Shown here: positions 7,628 to 15,472 of the stretch, one piece after another
How the letters are laid out: every line of letters begins with the position of its first letter
Position numbering within the stretch: the stretch's first letter is position 1
Source of the DNA: Candidatus Woesearchaeota archaeon
GTDB lineage: Archaea > Nanobdellota > Nanobdellia > Woesearchaeales > JAGVYF01
DNA: 39,312 nucleotides
Assembly (NCBI GenBank): GCA_016211195.1
Contig: JACQSS010000033.1
Location: 1-39,312 of the forward strand
Reading direction: 5' to 3'
The notes under the pieces: generated by a model
Told to the model about the DNA's origin: nothing
Seen by the model: the letters and a program-made list of their open reading frames with translations, nothing else
Databases searched by the model: none
Translations under genes and position numbers: made by a program

Positions 7628-7641
7628 GAGTAAATTTGTCC

Positions 7642-7650
7642 TATTTAAAA
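7642..7650 (-). promoter_or_regulatory. TATA box for htpX copy 2
   Basis: TTTTAAATA on the reverse strand, 19 nt from the ATG at 7627 and 28 nt from the in-frame ATG at 7618. The latter spacing fits a leaderless transcript. Confidence 0.5.
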
Positions 7651-7661
7651 TTATTGTTCAA

Positions 7662-8870
7662 TTATTTCTCCTTTACCGTGAATTCCTTATACTGCTGCGT
7701 TGTATCGAACTGGACAAAAAACCGATACTGGCCCGGGTCAGAAAAGGTAAAATCAGCACGTTTATTCCAGAACGAGGCGACATCATAATACCCATACGGG
7801 GGGATAGTGATCCGTGCTGGGTCCACCGAATGGACCTCCCGCCATGTCCCTTTCTTCAACCGTTCCAGTGCAACAAAGAGCTTGCCTTTGCGCTCTTCTG
7901 AGGTAGGATTTGCCACATAACTTTTGAATGGAGGCAATGGGCGTGCAATAGTGCAGGTACCGTTGCCATCGCATGCTTCGGTCATGGTACAGGCACTTCC
8001 TTTAGGTAAAGGGGCATAAGTACACAACCCTTCAGTACACGTGCCTTCTGCACGGTAACATGCTGTCGGCGGAGATGAACAGCTAATTAACCGGCACGGA
8101 TCTGGCACGTACTCAAGGACTATCTTTTTCTTCGTACCTTGGTCCAATGTTTCATCACGGAAAGCAGCCTGCAGCATGATTTCATTTTTTCCTTCCTGCA
8201 GATGGATTTTTATCGGAGACGTGACTGCATGCTTGACCAGATCGCCATTCAGGAAAACATCGATATGCATCCGTTCCGGTAGATTATAGGCAGTAAAGGG
8301 GATAACTGGTTCGGGGTCGCGCACGACGGCCGGTTGGGGGGGGACAAAGAGTGTCGGACCCGTGATACTGGCTGTGGCAACAGTGAACACAATGGTCTTT
8401 TCCAGCCCCTGCATGACAGAATGACCTCGTGACATAATAGAAATAATAATTGTATGTTTGCCTGGACCCAATTGTCCCAGAGGTTTGGGGGAGAATGCAT
8501 TATGGGAGACAGTCCCATCAACAGAAATGTCAATATGGGACCCTTCTGGCTGATTCGTGACATCGAACAGTACGGTGAATCGCTCATCACGGGAATAAGT
8601 CGCACCGTCTTGTGGTACGATAATTGTCAGTGACGGTGTGCTCGGTTCTATGCAGCGGCCACGGTCGCAGACAAGCGGCTCTGCACACGTCTGCTCGACA
8701 TGGTAAACGCATTTCGGTTTTTCATCCGACCCAGCACTTTTGCCGATGACCACATCTTGTCCGTCGCAATGCGGCAGCGCGCATCGACCGACGACTCGCA
8801 CTCCAATCTGGTGTGCATGGACAGGCACTGCCAGCAACAAAAGTAATAGAAGAAAGGGTACCATAGTCAC
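7662..8870 (-). CDS. Secreted Cys-rich protein with Ig-like segments
   Basis: A 402-aa exported protein. The N-terminus is a Leu-rich signal peptide ending near VHA (about residue 19). Two Cys-rich stretches follow, at about 28-75 (CALPHCDG and CDRGRCIEP) and 257-311 (CRLISC and CDGNGTC). Between and after them are beta-rich segments resembling Ig-like repeats, such as FTVLFDVTNQPEGSHIDISV and the FTAYNLPERMHIDVFL copy. There is no C-terminal anchor. The GTG start at 8870 overlaps the stop of the upstream lipoprotein gene (GTGA); an ATG two codons later is an alternative. The function is unknown; surface binding or envelope structure is the reasonable guess. Confidence 0.8.
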   Translation of the reverse strand: MTMVPFLLLLLLLAVPVHAHQIGVRVVGRCALPHCDGQDVVIGKSAGSDEKPKCVYHVEQTCAEPLVCDRGRCIEPSTPSLTIIVPQDGATYSRDERFTVLFDVTNQPEGSHIDISVDGTVSHNAFSPKPLGQLGPGKHTIIISIMSRGHSVMQGLEKTIVFTVATASITGPTLFVPPQPAVVRDPEPVIPFTAYNLPERMHIDVFLNGDLVKHAVTSPIKIHLQEGKNEIMLQAAFRDETLDQGTKKKIVLEYVPDPCRLISCSSPPTACYRAEGTCTEGLCTYAPLPKGSACTMTEACDGNGTCTIARPLPPFKSYVANPTSEERKGKLFVALERLKKGTWREVHSVDPARITIPPYGYYDVASFWNKRADFTFSDPGQYRFFVQFDTTQQYKEFTVKEK

Positions 8871-9088
8871 CTCAATAATGGCTTCTCACCGATGACATAT
8901 AACTCCTTGTCCGGGCTGATTTCTATGTCGTGCGGTCCTTCCGGGACAGCTTCTTTTTGCTGCTCTTCCGGTGCGGGCATTGTCTCATTCGTGATTTTTT
9001 TTTGAACAACGGGGGCTTCAACCTTCTTTACTGACTGTGCACATCCTGCAAAGAGCAGCATACAGACGAAAAGAGAAAAAAATTTCAT
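8867..9088 (-). CDS. Small putative lipoprotein, 73 aa
   Basis: Begins with a short positively charged end and hydrophobic stretch, then LFAGC, which fits a lipobox with Cys16 as the lipidated residue. The rest is a Lys/Glu/Pro-rich linker and a short beta-like end (KELYVIGEKPLLR). It is the first gene of a two-gene unit with the Cys-rich secreted protein, with a 4-nt stop/start overlap. It may be a truncated or very short surface anchor; no domain is recognised. Confidence 0.72.
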   Translation of the reverse strand: MKFFSLFVCMLLFAGCAQSVKKVEAPVVQKKITNETMPAPEEQQKEAVPEGPHDIEISPDKELYVIGEKPLLR

Positions 9089-9107
9089 GGGGACACAAAC
9101 GAAATGG

Positions 9108-9122
9108 AAGTATAAAATACTT
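9108..9122 (-). promoter_or_regulatory. Palindromic TATA box of the lipoprotein operon
   Basis: AAGTAT-AAA-ATACTT is a perfect inverted repeat of 6-base arms. It covers a TATA-like core centred about 26 nt upstream of the ATG at 9088, predicting a leaderless mRNA. It also overlaps the last codon of the TOPRIM gene. The symmetry is like that of the site at 2135-2153, though the sequence differs. Confidence 0.5.
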
Positions 9123-9489
9123 ATGTAAGCCGACGCTTCGGCTCCATGTGAATTCGAACATACTTTGCCAGACCCTCAATCTGCCTCAGTTCAGTGGTAC
9201 GGAACAGGAACAGCCGGAACTCGTTGTTAATGCGTATGCCACGCTCAGAAAGTGTCTTGGTGAAGTAAGCAAAGAGTTTTCGTCCCTCTTTATCGAGATC
9301 AACAAGCAAGATGCATTCCTTGTGGCCGGCAGCGACAGCTTCAACCACCTGATACAACGGGCGGCCTTTCACTTGCATAACGTGCGTTATCCCGAGCTCA
9401 GCAAGCGCAGCCATATCCTTTTTTCCCTCAACAAGAATAAGGGCGTCTGTCTGCCTGAGCTTCTCTATCCATGACTCGAGATAGTCCAT
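9121..9489 (-). CDS. Small TOPRIM-domain protein
   Basis: A stand-alone TOPRIM protein of 122 aa, of the archaeal short type (UPF0292-like). The motifs are ILVEGKKD with catalytic-type Glu21 and LLVDLDKEG with Asp64 and Asp66, which bind metal in TOPRIM nucleases, primases and topoisomerases. The C-terminal RTTELRQIEGLAKYV matches the conserved end of this group as I know it. The ATG at 9489 is preferred over an in-frame TTG at 9495 because the TATA box lies about 29 nt upstream of it. It is divergent from the primase gene with 76 nt between starts. A nucleic acid role, perhaps RNA cleavage as in RNase M5, is likely but unproven. Confidence 0.88.
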   Translation of the reverse strand: MDYLESWIEKLRQTDALILVEGKKDMAALAELGITHVMQVKGRPLYQVVEAVAAGHKECILLVDLDKEGRKLFAYFTKTLSERGIRINNEFRLFLFRTTELRQIEGLAKYVRIHMEPKRRLT

Positions 9490-9514
9490 GCACAAAAAAA
9501 AACGCTTTAGAGCA

Positions 9515-9521
9515 ATATAAA
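9515..9521 (-). promoter_or_regulatory. TATA box for the TOPRIM gene
   Basis: TTTATAT on the reverse strand, centred about 29 nt upstream of the ATG at 9489. It forms half of a divergent promoter pair with the primase gene. Confidence 0.55.
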
Positions 9522-9533
9522 CCTACCCAGCAA

Positions 9534-9543
9534 AATAATTAAA
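9534..9543 (+). promoter_or_regulatory. TATA box for the primase gene
   Basis: AATAATTAAA is centred about 27 nt upstream of the ATG at 9566, consistent with a leaderless transcript. Confidence 0.5.
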
Positions 9544-9565
9544 GCCAGCAGTCTTCACATAGACA

Positions 9566-10927
9566 ATGATAGATCCTAAGATTGCATTGGCTTATTATAG
9601 CCGATCAGAGATTCAGGATGCGATTGTCGCTCATGCCCGGGACAAAGAGGCTGTGGGCACTGTTCAGGGGGAGTCGTTCCGGAAAAGGCCAGACGTACTG
9701 CAATATCCTGGAGATATTTTGGAGCTCGCAAGACAAGGTGTGACCAGTTTCCACGCATCTGAAGAATTGTGGTTCAATCCGCTCCTGCTTAAGCCCGGTA
9801 TGAACAAGAAAGAAATCGAAGAGAATAGGAAAGGGTGGGATCTATTATTGGACATTGACTGCCCGGATCTTGAATTTTCACGTGTTGCAGCATTTTTTCT
9901 TGTTGAGGCGCTACGGTACCATGATCTCCAATCATTCAGCATCAAATTCTCAGGAAACCATGGATTCCATATTGGTGTACCGTTTGAAGCATTCCCGGAA
10001 AAAATCGGCAACAGGGAGACAAGGACATTATTCCCTGACGTACCGCGGGCAATTGCCTCTTACCTGCAGGCGTTCATCAGAAAGCATCTCAAGCAGAAGC
10101 TACTGGAAAAATGCAGTATGGCAGAAATCTCAGCACGAGTGAAAAAAGAAGAGCTATTGACTGATGGTGAATTCGACCCGTTCAAAGTATTGTCTATAGA
10201 TACTATCCTGCTCGCATCGCGGCACCTGTACAGAATGCCATATTCCTGCCACGAAAAAAGTGGGCTTGTGTCTATTCCTATTTTATCAGAGGAGATATTG
10301 ACCTTTCCCAAGGAGCTAGCACAACCCGAGAAGGTCATACCAGCAAGGACATTTCTTGCACGGGACTTGACAACACCCTCTGAGGCGAGGCGGCTGGTGC
10401 GCGAGGCATTTGACCATAAGACACCATCAGAAGTGTATACCACCGAACGAAAAACTATCACGTTCACCGACTCACCGGATGCGATTCCGGAACAGCTCTT
10501 CCCCCCGTGCATTAATAATATCCTCAAAGGTCTGGAAGACGGGAAGAAACGCAGCCTCTTTACGCTCATGAATTTTCTGCAGTGCGCAAACTGGCCGCAC
10601 GACAAGATTGATAATCTTGTCCGGGAATGGAACAAGCGCAATCCGGAACCGCTGAAAGAAACAATTGTCGTCGGACAATTGCGATACGCAGCGCAAAAGA
10701 ATGAAAAAATCCTCCCAGCCAATTGCGCAAGGAGAGAACATTATGCCGACCTCGGCATTTGCACGCCGGACTCATTCTGCAGACGCATCAGGAACCCGGT
10801 GCAATATGCGAAAAGAAAAGCGTGGCTTTCTGCAAAAGACAAGGAACAGAAACCAGCCCGGGAAAAGCTCAGCGACGAGCAGAAAGCCATGCGCCGCCAG
10901 TTCCGTGAAAAGCAGAAAAGCACATAG
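9566..10927 (+). CDS. priS: Fused archaeal DNA primase, PriS-like catalytic plus PriL-like Fe-S domain
   Basis: A 453-aa replicative primase. The archaeo-eukaryotic primase domain shows DIDCP (96-100) with the metal-binding Asp pair, SGNHGFHIGVP (129-139) and Asp212 in the SIDTILLASRHLYR segment as probable third carboxylate, followed by PYSCHEKSGL. From about 312 the sequence changes to the C-terminal domain of the large subunit: PPCI (Cys315), LFTLMNFLQC, Cys387, GIC (Cys399) and DSFC (Cys405) followed by RNPVQYA, the four-Cys pattern of the 4Fe-4S domain. A basic tail ends the protein. Archaeal PriS is normally about 330-400 aa and PriL a separate gene. A PriS-PriL fusion is known in Nanoarchaeum equitans, and the present chain fits that type. 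Confidence 0.93.
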   Translation: MIDPKIALAYYSRSEIQDAIVAHARDKEAVGTVQGESFRKRPDVLQYPGDILELARQGVTSFHASEELWFNPLLLKPGMNKKEIEENRKGWDLLLDIDCPDLEFSRVAAFFLVEALRYHDLQSFSIKFSGNHGFHIGVPFEAFPEKIGNRETRTLFPDVPRAIASYLQAFIRKHLKQKLLEKCSMAEISARVKKEELLTDGEFDPFKVLSIDTILLASRHLYRMPYSCHEKSGLVSIPILSEEILTFPKELAQPEKVIPARTFLARDLTTPSEARRLVREAFDHKTPSEVYTTERKTITFTDSPDAIPEQLFPPCINNILKGLEDGKKRSLFTLMNFLQCANWPHDKIDNLVREWNKRNPEPLKETIVVGQLRYAAQKNEKILPANCARREHYADLGICTPDSFCRRIRNPVQYAKRKAWLSAKDKEQKPAREKLSDEQKAMRRQFREKQKST

Positions 10928-10947
10928 ACTGATCCGACGCAGTAACC

Positions 10948-10955
10948 TTTATATA
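10948..10955 (+). promoter_or_regulatory. TATA box of the ribosomal superoperon
   Basis: TTTATATA after CC lies 146 nt before the L3 start. Transcription from about 10978 would give a leader of roughly 120 nt. Confidence 0.5.
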
Positions 10956-11000
10956 TGAGTGGAATTCCCTCTCAATCTACGCTTGTTTAAATAGAATGGA

Positions 11001-11008
11001 TATTTAAA
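11001..11008 (+). promoter_or_regulatory. Possible second TATA box before L3
   Basis: TATTTAAA, preceded by a similar TTTAAATA at 10986-10993. It would start transcription near 11030, within or just before the foldable leader. Which box is used cannot be told from sequence. Confidence 0.3.
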
Positions 11009-11025
11009 CAGTAAGCCTGCAAAAA

Positions 11026-11087
11026 GGGCCATTCTTCCACGGCTCTTATGGAAAGGCGCATCTTTGGTACGGAGCTCGGCTCTGCCC
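11026..11087 (+). promoter_or_regulatory. Foldable leader upstream of L3
   Basis: GGGC (11026-11029) can pair with GCCC (11084-11087), enclosing two hairpins: TTCCA/TGGAA (11035-11039 with 11049-11053) and GAGC/GCTC (11072-11075 with 11079-11082). The result is a small three-way junction ending 13 nt before the L3 ATG. It may be a ribosomal-protein autoregulatory site. The stems are short, so chance is possible. Confidence 0.3.
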
Positions 11088-11100
11088 AAAACACACAAAA

Positions 11101-12072
11101 ATGCCAACAAGACGAAGCCCGCGACGCGGGAGTATGCAATTTTGGCCTCATCGACGGGCCAAACGGGAATATCCCCGAGTACGAAACTGGCCTACTGTGA
11201 AGACAGTCAAGCCGCTTGCCATCGGTGGCTATAAGGCGGGCATGACCCATATTGTTATTGTTGACAAGCGAGCCAATTCCGCTTCAAAGGGCGAGCAGAT
11301 AACGATTCCAGCAACTATCGTCGAATGCCCACCCATGGTCATCTGGGGAGTCCGGTTTTACAAAAACACACCGGATGGGAAGCGGGCTGTTTCCCAGCTT
11401 ACCATGGACAGCCCAAAAAAAGAGTTAGGGCGCAAAATAATTCTTCCAAAAAAACAAAAGACAACATGGGACAATCTACCCGTGTATGATGATCTTGTTC
11501 TGCTTGTTCATTCCCAGCCAAAAGAGACCGGTATTGGTAAGAAAAAACCAGAGGTCTTTGAAATTGCATTAGGCGGCAGCAAAGACGAGAAGCTGACATT
11601 CGCCAAAGACAAGCTGGGCAGAGAGGTTGACGTCAAAGATGTTTTCAAGAATGGGCAGCTTGTTGATGTTCATGGTATCACAACGGGAAAGGGGTATGCT
11701 GGCGTCGTGAAGAAGCATGGCGTTGCTATCAGAAGCCACAAATCAGAGAAAAGCATTAGGGCAGCTGTCATGGCGCCGGAAGGCATTGCGAAAGTCCAGC
11801 CGACAGCCCCCATGCCCGGCAGAATCGGCTACCATCTGCGCACACTCTATAATCTGCAGGTTCTCCTTATCGGCGACAATCCTGCACAAATCAACCAAAT
11901 GGGAGGAATTCCCCACTATGGGCAGGTCAAGAAATCATTCGTGCTCATCAAAGGGTCTTTGCCTGGCCCGACCAAAAGATTTGTACTGTTTACTGAACCA
12001 ATCAGAGTTAACACAAAAATAGATCAAAAACCATTGGAGATAGTGTACATCAGTACGTCCTCAAAACAATGA
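11101..12072 (+). CDS. rpl3: Ribosomal protein L3 (uL3)
   Basis: Large-subunit protein L3 in its archaeal/eukaryotic form, 323 aa. The N-terminus MPTRRSPRRGSMQFWPHRRA is the conserved archaeal beginning, followed by GYKAGMTH, the long extension with HGITTGKGYAGVVKKHG that reaches the peptidyl-transferase centre, and PMPGRIGYH. It is the first gene of the ribosomal superoperon. Its stop overlaps the L4 start by 4 nt (ATGA). Confidence 0.97.
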   Translation: MPTRRSPRRGSMQFWPHRRAKREYPRVRNWPTVKTVKPLAIGGYKAGMTHIVIVDKRANSASKGEQITIPATIVECPPMVIWGVRFYKNTPDGKRAVSQLTMDSPKKELGRKIILPKKQKTTWDNLPVYDDLVLLVHSQPKETGIGKKKPEVFEIALGGSKDEKLTFAKDKLGREVDVKDVFKNGQLVDVHGITTGKGYAGVVKKHGVAIRSHKSEKSIRAAVMAPEGIAKVQPTAPMPGRIGYHLRTLYNLQVLLIGDNPAQINQMGGIPHYGQVKKSFVLIKGSLPGPTKRFVLFTEPIRVNTKIDQKPLEIVYISTSSKQ

Positions 12073-12878
12073 AAGCAACAATCGTCGATGGACAGGGAAA
12101 GGAAGCTGGTCAGGTTGACTTGCCTGTGCAATTCAATGAAGAATATCGACCAGACCTCATCTCGCGGGCAGTCCTGTGCATTGAGAGCAATAACAGACAG
12201 CCCTATGGCGCAGATCCCATGGCAGGGAAGCGCGCAGCAGCAAAACTGTCCAAGCGCCGTCGTGATTACAAGAGTTGCTATGGTCATGGCATCAGCAGAG
12301 TGCCGAGGAAAATAATGAGCGCCCGCGGTGAGCGGATGAACTGGGTTGGTGCATTTGCACCGGGAATGGTAAAAGGACGGAAAGCACATCCTCCAAAGGC
12401 AGAGAAGGACTGGACAAAGAAGATCAATAAGCAGGAGCGACGCAAGGCGCTCAGGAGCGCACTGCATGCTGTTGCCGACAAGGAACTTGTTGCAGCACGA
12501 GGGCATAAAGTTCCCCGCATCTATCCACTCATCCTCGATACATCCCTCGAGAAAATAGCAAAAACCCGCGACGTGGAAAGCACGTTTGAGAAACTTGGCT
12601 TGGGTGAGGAACTGCAACGCGTGGCTGAACGTCATGTGCGCGCTGGACGAGGGAAAATGCGCGGGCGCAAGTACAAACGAAAGACTGGCCCGCTTATCGT
12701 CGTGGGAGAAGGAACGTGCCCATTACGAAAGGCTGCACAGAACATCGAAGGCATTGACGTTGTTGTTGTCAACCAGCTTAATGCAAAATGCCTTGCCCCG
12801 GGTGCAATGCCCGGAAGAATGACACTGTTCACAAAGAATGCACTTGACAGGCTCGTGAAAGAGCGTCTCTTCATGTAA
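12069..12878 (+). CDS. rpl4: Ribosomal protein L4 (uL4)
   Basis: Archaeal-type L4, 269 aa, with a globular domain and a long internal loop that lines the peptide exit tunnel. Diagnostic segments are NRQPYGADPMAGKRAAAKL, GHGISRVPR (lining loop) and the C-terminal NALDRLVKERLF. Family length is about 250-290 aa. It follows L3 with a 4-nt overlap and precedes L23 by 1 nt. Confidence 0.97.
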   Translation: MKATIVDGQGKEAGQVDLPVQFNEEYRPDLISRAVLCIESNNRQPYGADPMAGKRAAAKLSKRRRDYKSCYGHGISRVPRKIMSARGERMNWVGAFAPGMVKGRKAHPPKAEKDWTKKINKQERRKALRSALHAVADKELVAARGHKVPRIYPLILDTSLEKIAKTRDVESTFEKLGLGEELQRVAERHVRAGRGKMRGRKYKRKTGPLIVVGEGTCPLRKAAQNIEGIDVVVVNQLNAKCLAPGAMPGRMTLFTKNALDRLVKERLFM

Positions 12879-12879
12879 C

Positions 12880-13140
12880 ATGGACCCATACACAATCGTC
12901 AAATACCCGGTTGCTTCGGAAAAGGCAATCCGGCTCATGGAAGCGGAGAACAAATTGTTATTCCGCGTCGATATGAAAGCCAGAAAAGAAGACATAAAGA
13001 AGGCGATCGAGACCATGTTCAAGACCAAAGTCACACAGGTCAGAACGCTTGTCACCACAGCCGGTGAGAAGCGTGCATATGTGACCTTCAGCAAAGAGAC
13101 GCCAGCGATTGACATCGCAACGCAATTGGGGATACTCTAA
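12880..13140 (+). CDS. rpl23: Ribosomal protein L23 (uL23)
   Basis: An 86-aa tunnel-exit protein that docks the signal recognition particle and the Sec translocon. It begins with YTIVKYPVASEKAIRLME, has the VTQVRTLVT strand and the KRAYVTF segment. Its TAA shares the final base with the ATG of L2 (TAATG). Confidence 0.96.
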   Translation: MDPYTIVKYPVASEKAIRLMEAENKLLFRVDMKARKEDIKKAIETMFKTKVTQVRTLVTTAGEKRAYVTFSKETPAIDIATQLGIL

Positions 13141-13853
13141 TGGGTAAATCACTCGTCCAACAGGCAAGAGGCCGTGGAGGCCCGACATACCGTGCACCGA
13201 GTTTCAACTATCTTGGTGCAGCGAAATACCCAGCTCCACAAGTGCTTGTCGGCAAGGTCGTGGACCTTGTCCATTGTGCTGGTCATTCAGCACCGCTTGT
13301 TTCGGTGATGTATGAGAACAGGGAGACAGGCCTCCTCATTGCGCCCGAAGGGGTAAAAGTGGGTGACATGATAAAAATAGGCGGTGAACCGACATTGGGC
13401 AATGCATTAATGCTCAAGGATATCCCTGAAGGAACGCTCATTTGCAATATAGAAAGCAGGCCGGGGGATGGCGGTAAGTTTGTCCGCGCATCCGGCGTAT
13501 TCGCGAAACTGCTCAGCAAAACGGGCGACATGGTTACAGTCATGCTCCCATCACGCAAACAACGTCTTTTCCTTGCATCGTGCCGCGCAACCATCGGGAC
13601 AGTTGCAGGAGGCGGCCGTGTCGAGAAACCGTTCATGCGGGCAGGCACAAAGTATTATAAGATGAAGCAGCGCAACAAGTACTGGCCAAAGACGTCGGGT
13701 ACAAGCCAGAACGCTGTTGACCACCCATTCGGTGGCAAACGGTCCAGCAGAAAGGGACGTGCCACTGTTGCACCGCGCTTCGCACCACCGGGAAGGAATG
13801 TTGGTAAATTACACCCACGAAAAACGGGCAGATTCAAAATGAAGGAGAAGTAA
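13140..13853 (+). CDS. rpl2: Ribosomal protein L2 (uL2)
   Basis: A 237-aa core protein near the peptidyl-transferase centre. Archaeal features are the beginning MGKSLVQQARGRGGPTYRAP, the GNALMLKDIPEGT segment and the conserved C-terminal DHPFGGKRSSRKGRATVAPRF-like region, including the His of DHPFGG. It overlaps L23 by 1 nt and precedes S19 by 1 nt. Confidence 0.97.
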   Translation: MGKSLVQQARGRGGPTYRAPSFNYLGAAKYPAPQVLVGKVVDLVHCAGHSAPLVSVMYENRETGLLIAPEGVKVGDMIKIGGEPTLGNALMLKDIPEGTLICNIESRPGDGGKFVRASGVFAKLLSKTGDMVTVMLPSRKQRLFLASCRATIGTVAGGGRVEKPFMRAGTKYYKMKQRNKYWPKTSGTSQNAVDHPFGGKRSSRKGRATVAPRFAPPGRNVGKLHPRKTGRFKMKEK

Positions 13854-13854
13854 G

Positions 13855-14238
13855 ATGGTCAAAAAAGAATTCATCTACCGTGGAAAGACAGAAGCAGAGT
13901 TGAAGACGCTGTCACTGAGCGAGCTTGCGCTCCTGCTCCCTGCACGGGCGCGCCGCAGCATCAAGCGTGGCTTCAATGACTATCAAAAGGCGCTCCTCAA
14001 GAAGATCAAAAGCGGTGACAAGAATATCAAGACACATTGTCACGACATACTTGTCCTGCCAGAGATGTTCGGACAGATTGTCAAAGTGTATAACGGCAAG
14101 GAATGGCAGGTGGTCTCCATCACACCAGACATGATTGGCCATTACCTTGGAGAATTCATCCTGACGAGAAAACCAATCAAACATAATGCACCCGGTATAG
14201 GCGCAACGCGCTCAAGCGCAAGCGCATCGGTACGATAA
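13855..14238 (+). CDS. rps19: Ribosomal protein S19 (uS19)
   Basis: A 127-aa small-subunit head protein. It shows FIYRGKT at the N-terminus, the LLPARARRSIKRG region, the THCHDILVLPEM strand and MIGHYLGEFILTRKPIKHNAPGIGATRSS, the conserved C-terminal half. It lies 2 nt before L22. Confidence 0.97.
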   Translation: MVKKEFIYRGKTEAELKTLSLSELALLLPARARRSIKRGFNDYQKALLKKIKSGDKNIKTHCHDILVLPEMFGQIVKVYNGKEWQVVSITPDMIGHYLGEFILTRKPIKHNAPGIGATRSSASASVR

Positions 14239-14240
14239 CC

Positions 14241-14702
14241 ATGGCATACCACTACGCAACACAGCTCAACAATGAGCACACGGCACGTGCAGTAGGCAGA
14301 AGCCTCCCTATCTCGACCAAATTCTCTGTCGAGATATGCAACCATCTCCGGCACAGGAAGCTGGAGGATGCAAAGAAAATCCTTGAGCGGGTGACTATGT
14401 TGCGGGAAGCGATTCCCATGAAAAGATACACGTTTGACCTTGGCCACAAGCCAGGCAGCGTCGGTCCCGGAAGGTATCCAGTCAAGGCATGCAAGAACAT
14501 TTTAGAGTTGCTGGACTCGGTCGAGGCTAATGCACAGTTCAAGGGTCTCAATACATCATTATTACAGATTGTGCACATCTGTGCGCACAAGGCGAGCATC
14601 CCGATGCATGGGGGACGCCGCGGTGGCAGGAAGAACAAGCGCACACATCTTGAAGTCGTTGTCCAGGAGACGGCAGAAAAACCGAAAGAGGCCAAGAAAT
14701 GA
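14241..14702 (+). CDS. rpl22: Ribosomal protein L22 (uL22)
   Basis: A 153-aa archaeal L22. It keeps ARAVGRSLPISTKFSVEIC, the GRYPVKACKNILELL helix, and the long hairpin that lines the exit tunnel, here IPMHGGRRGGRKNKRTHLEV. The end is Lys/Glu-rich. It overlaps S3 by 4 nt. Confidence 0.97.
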   Translation: MAYHYATQLNNEHTARAVGRSLPISTKFSVEICNHLRHRKLEDAKKILERVTMLREAIPMKRYTFDLGHKPGSVGPGRYPVKACKNILELLDSVEANAQFKGLNTSLLQIVHICAHKASIPMHGGRRGGRKNKRTHLEVVVQETAEKPKEAKK

Positions 14703-15472
14703 TTGAGCGCAAATTCGTCCAGCAGAACATGAAGGAACTGCAGATTCAGGAATATATCGAGAAAAATCTGGGCAAAGTTGGCCATTCCTTCACCAAATTG
14801 CGTAAGACTCCCCTTGGCGAGAAAGTGAGCATCTACGCCTTCAGGACCGGACTTATCGTGGGCAAAGGAGGCGCAGCAATCAAGAAACTCACCAAGGTCC
14901 TGAAATCATACTTCAATCTGGAAAATCCCCAGGTGGAAATCAATGAAGTCGAGAATATCAATCTCGATGCAAAGATTGTTGCAGAACGTATTGCAAACTC
15001 ATTGGAACGGTTCGGCTCGAACAGGTTCAAGGGTATCATGCACAAGACAATGACAGACGTCATGAATTCCGGTGCACGGGGCGTTGAAATCATTCTGTCG
15101 GGCAAGATACCCGGTGCACGGGCAAAATCATGGCGTGTGTATCAGGGATATCTGAAAAAATGTGGGGACATTGCAGTTTCCCATGTGAGGACTGCCAAGA
15201 CTGAGGCACGCCTCAAATCCGGTATTATCGGTATCCAGATACGCATCATGCCTCCGGATATCAGGCTCCCGGACAGCATCACGCTCAAAGACGAAACAGA
15301 AGCCGTACAACCTACTGTTGAGGTAAAGGGTGAAGAAAAGAAAGTTGGCGAAGAGAAAACAGAAGAAAAGGCTGAAGAGAAAAAAGAAGAGAAGCCAAAG
15401 AAGCCACGGAAATCGCGTGCAAAGAAAGAGCCAAAGGCTGATAAGAAGGAAATAGCAGGTGACGCGGCATGA
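14699..15472 (+). CDS. rps3: Ribosomal protein S3 (uS3) with long charged tail
   Basis: A small-subunit mRNA-entry protein, 257 aa. The type-2 KH domain has GLIVGKGGAAIKKL (GKGG loop at 55-58), and the C-terminal domain has GAEI-type residues as ARGVEIILSGKIPGARAK. About 60 residues at the end form a Lys/Glu repeat tail, longer than in many archaeal S3 proteins and likely disordered. It overlaps both neighbours by 4 nt. Confidence 0.96.
   Translation: MIERKFVQQNMKELQIQEYIEKNLGKVGHSFTKLRKTPLGEKVSIYAFRTGLIVGKGGAAIKKLTKVLKSYFNLENPQVEINEVENINLDAKIVAERIANSLERFGSNRFKGIMHKTMTDVMNSGARGVEIILSGKIPGARAKSWRVYQGYLKKCGDIAVSHVRTAKTEARLKSGIIGIQIRIMPPDIRLPDSITLKDETEAVQPTVEVKGEEKKVGEEKTEEKAEEKKEEKPKKPRKSRAKKEPKADKKEIAGDAA

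Noticed and set aside
10060-10722. Reverse-strand ORF of 220 aa inside the primase gene
   Set aside because: It is antisense to conserved primase motifs, with Ser/Arg-rich composition typical of shadow frames.
12024-12635. Reverse-strand ORF of 203 aa opposite L4
   Set aside because: It lies wholly opposite the conserved L4 coding frame, has no family motif and no promoter; it is a shadow of L4 codon bias.
14252-14785. Reverse-strand ORF of 177 aa opposite L22/S3
   Set aside because: It crosses two conserved ribosomal genes on the opposite strand and resembles no family.
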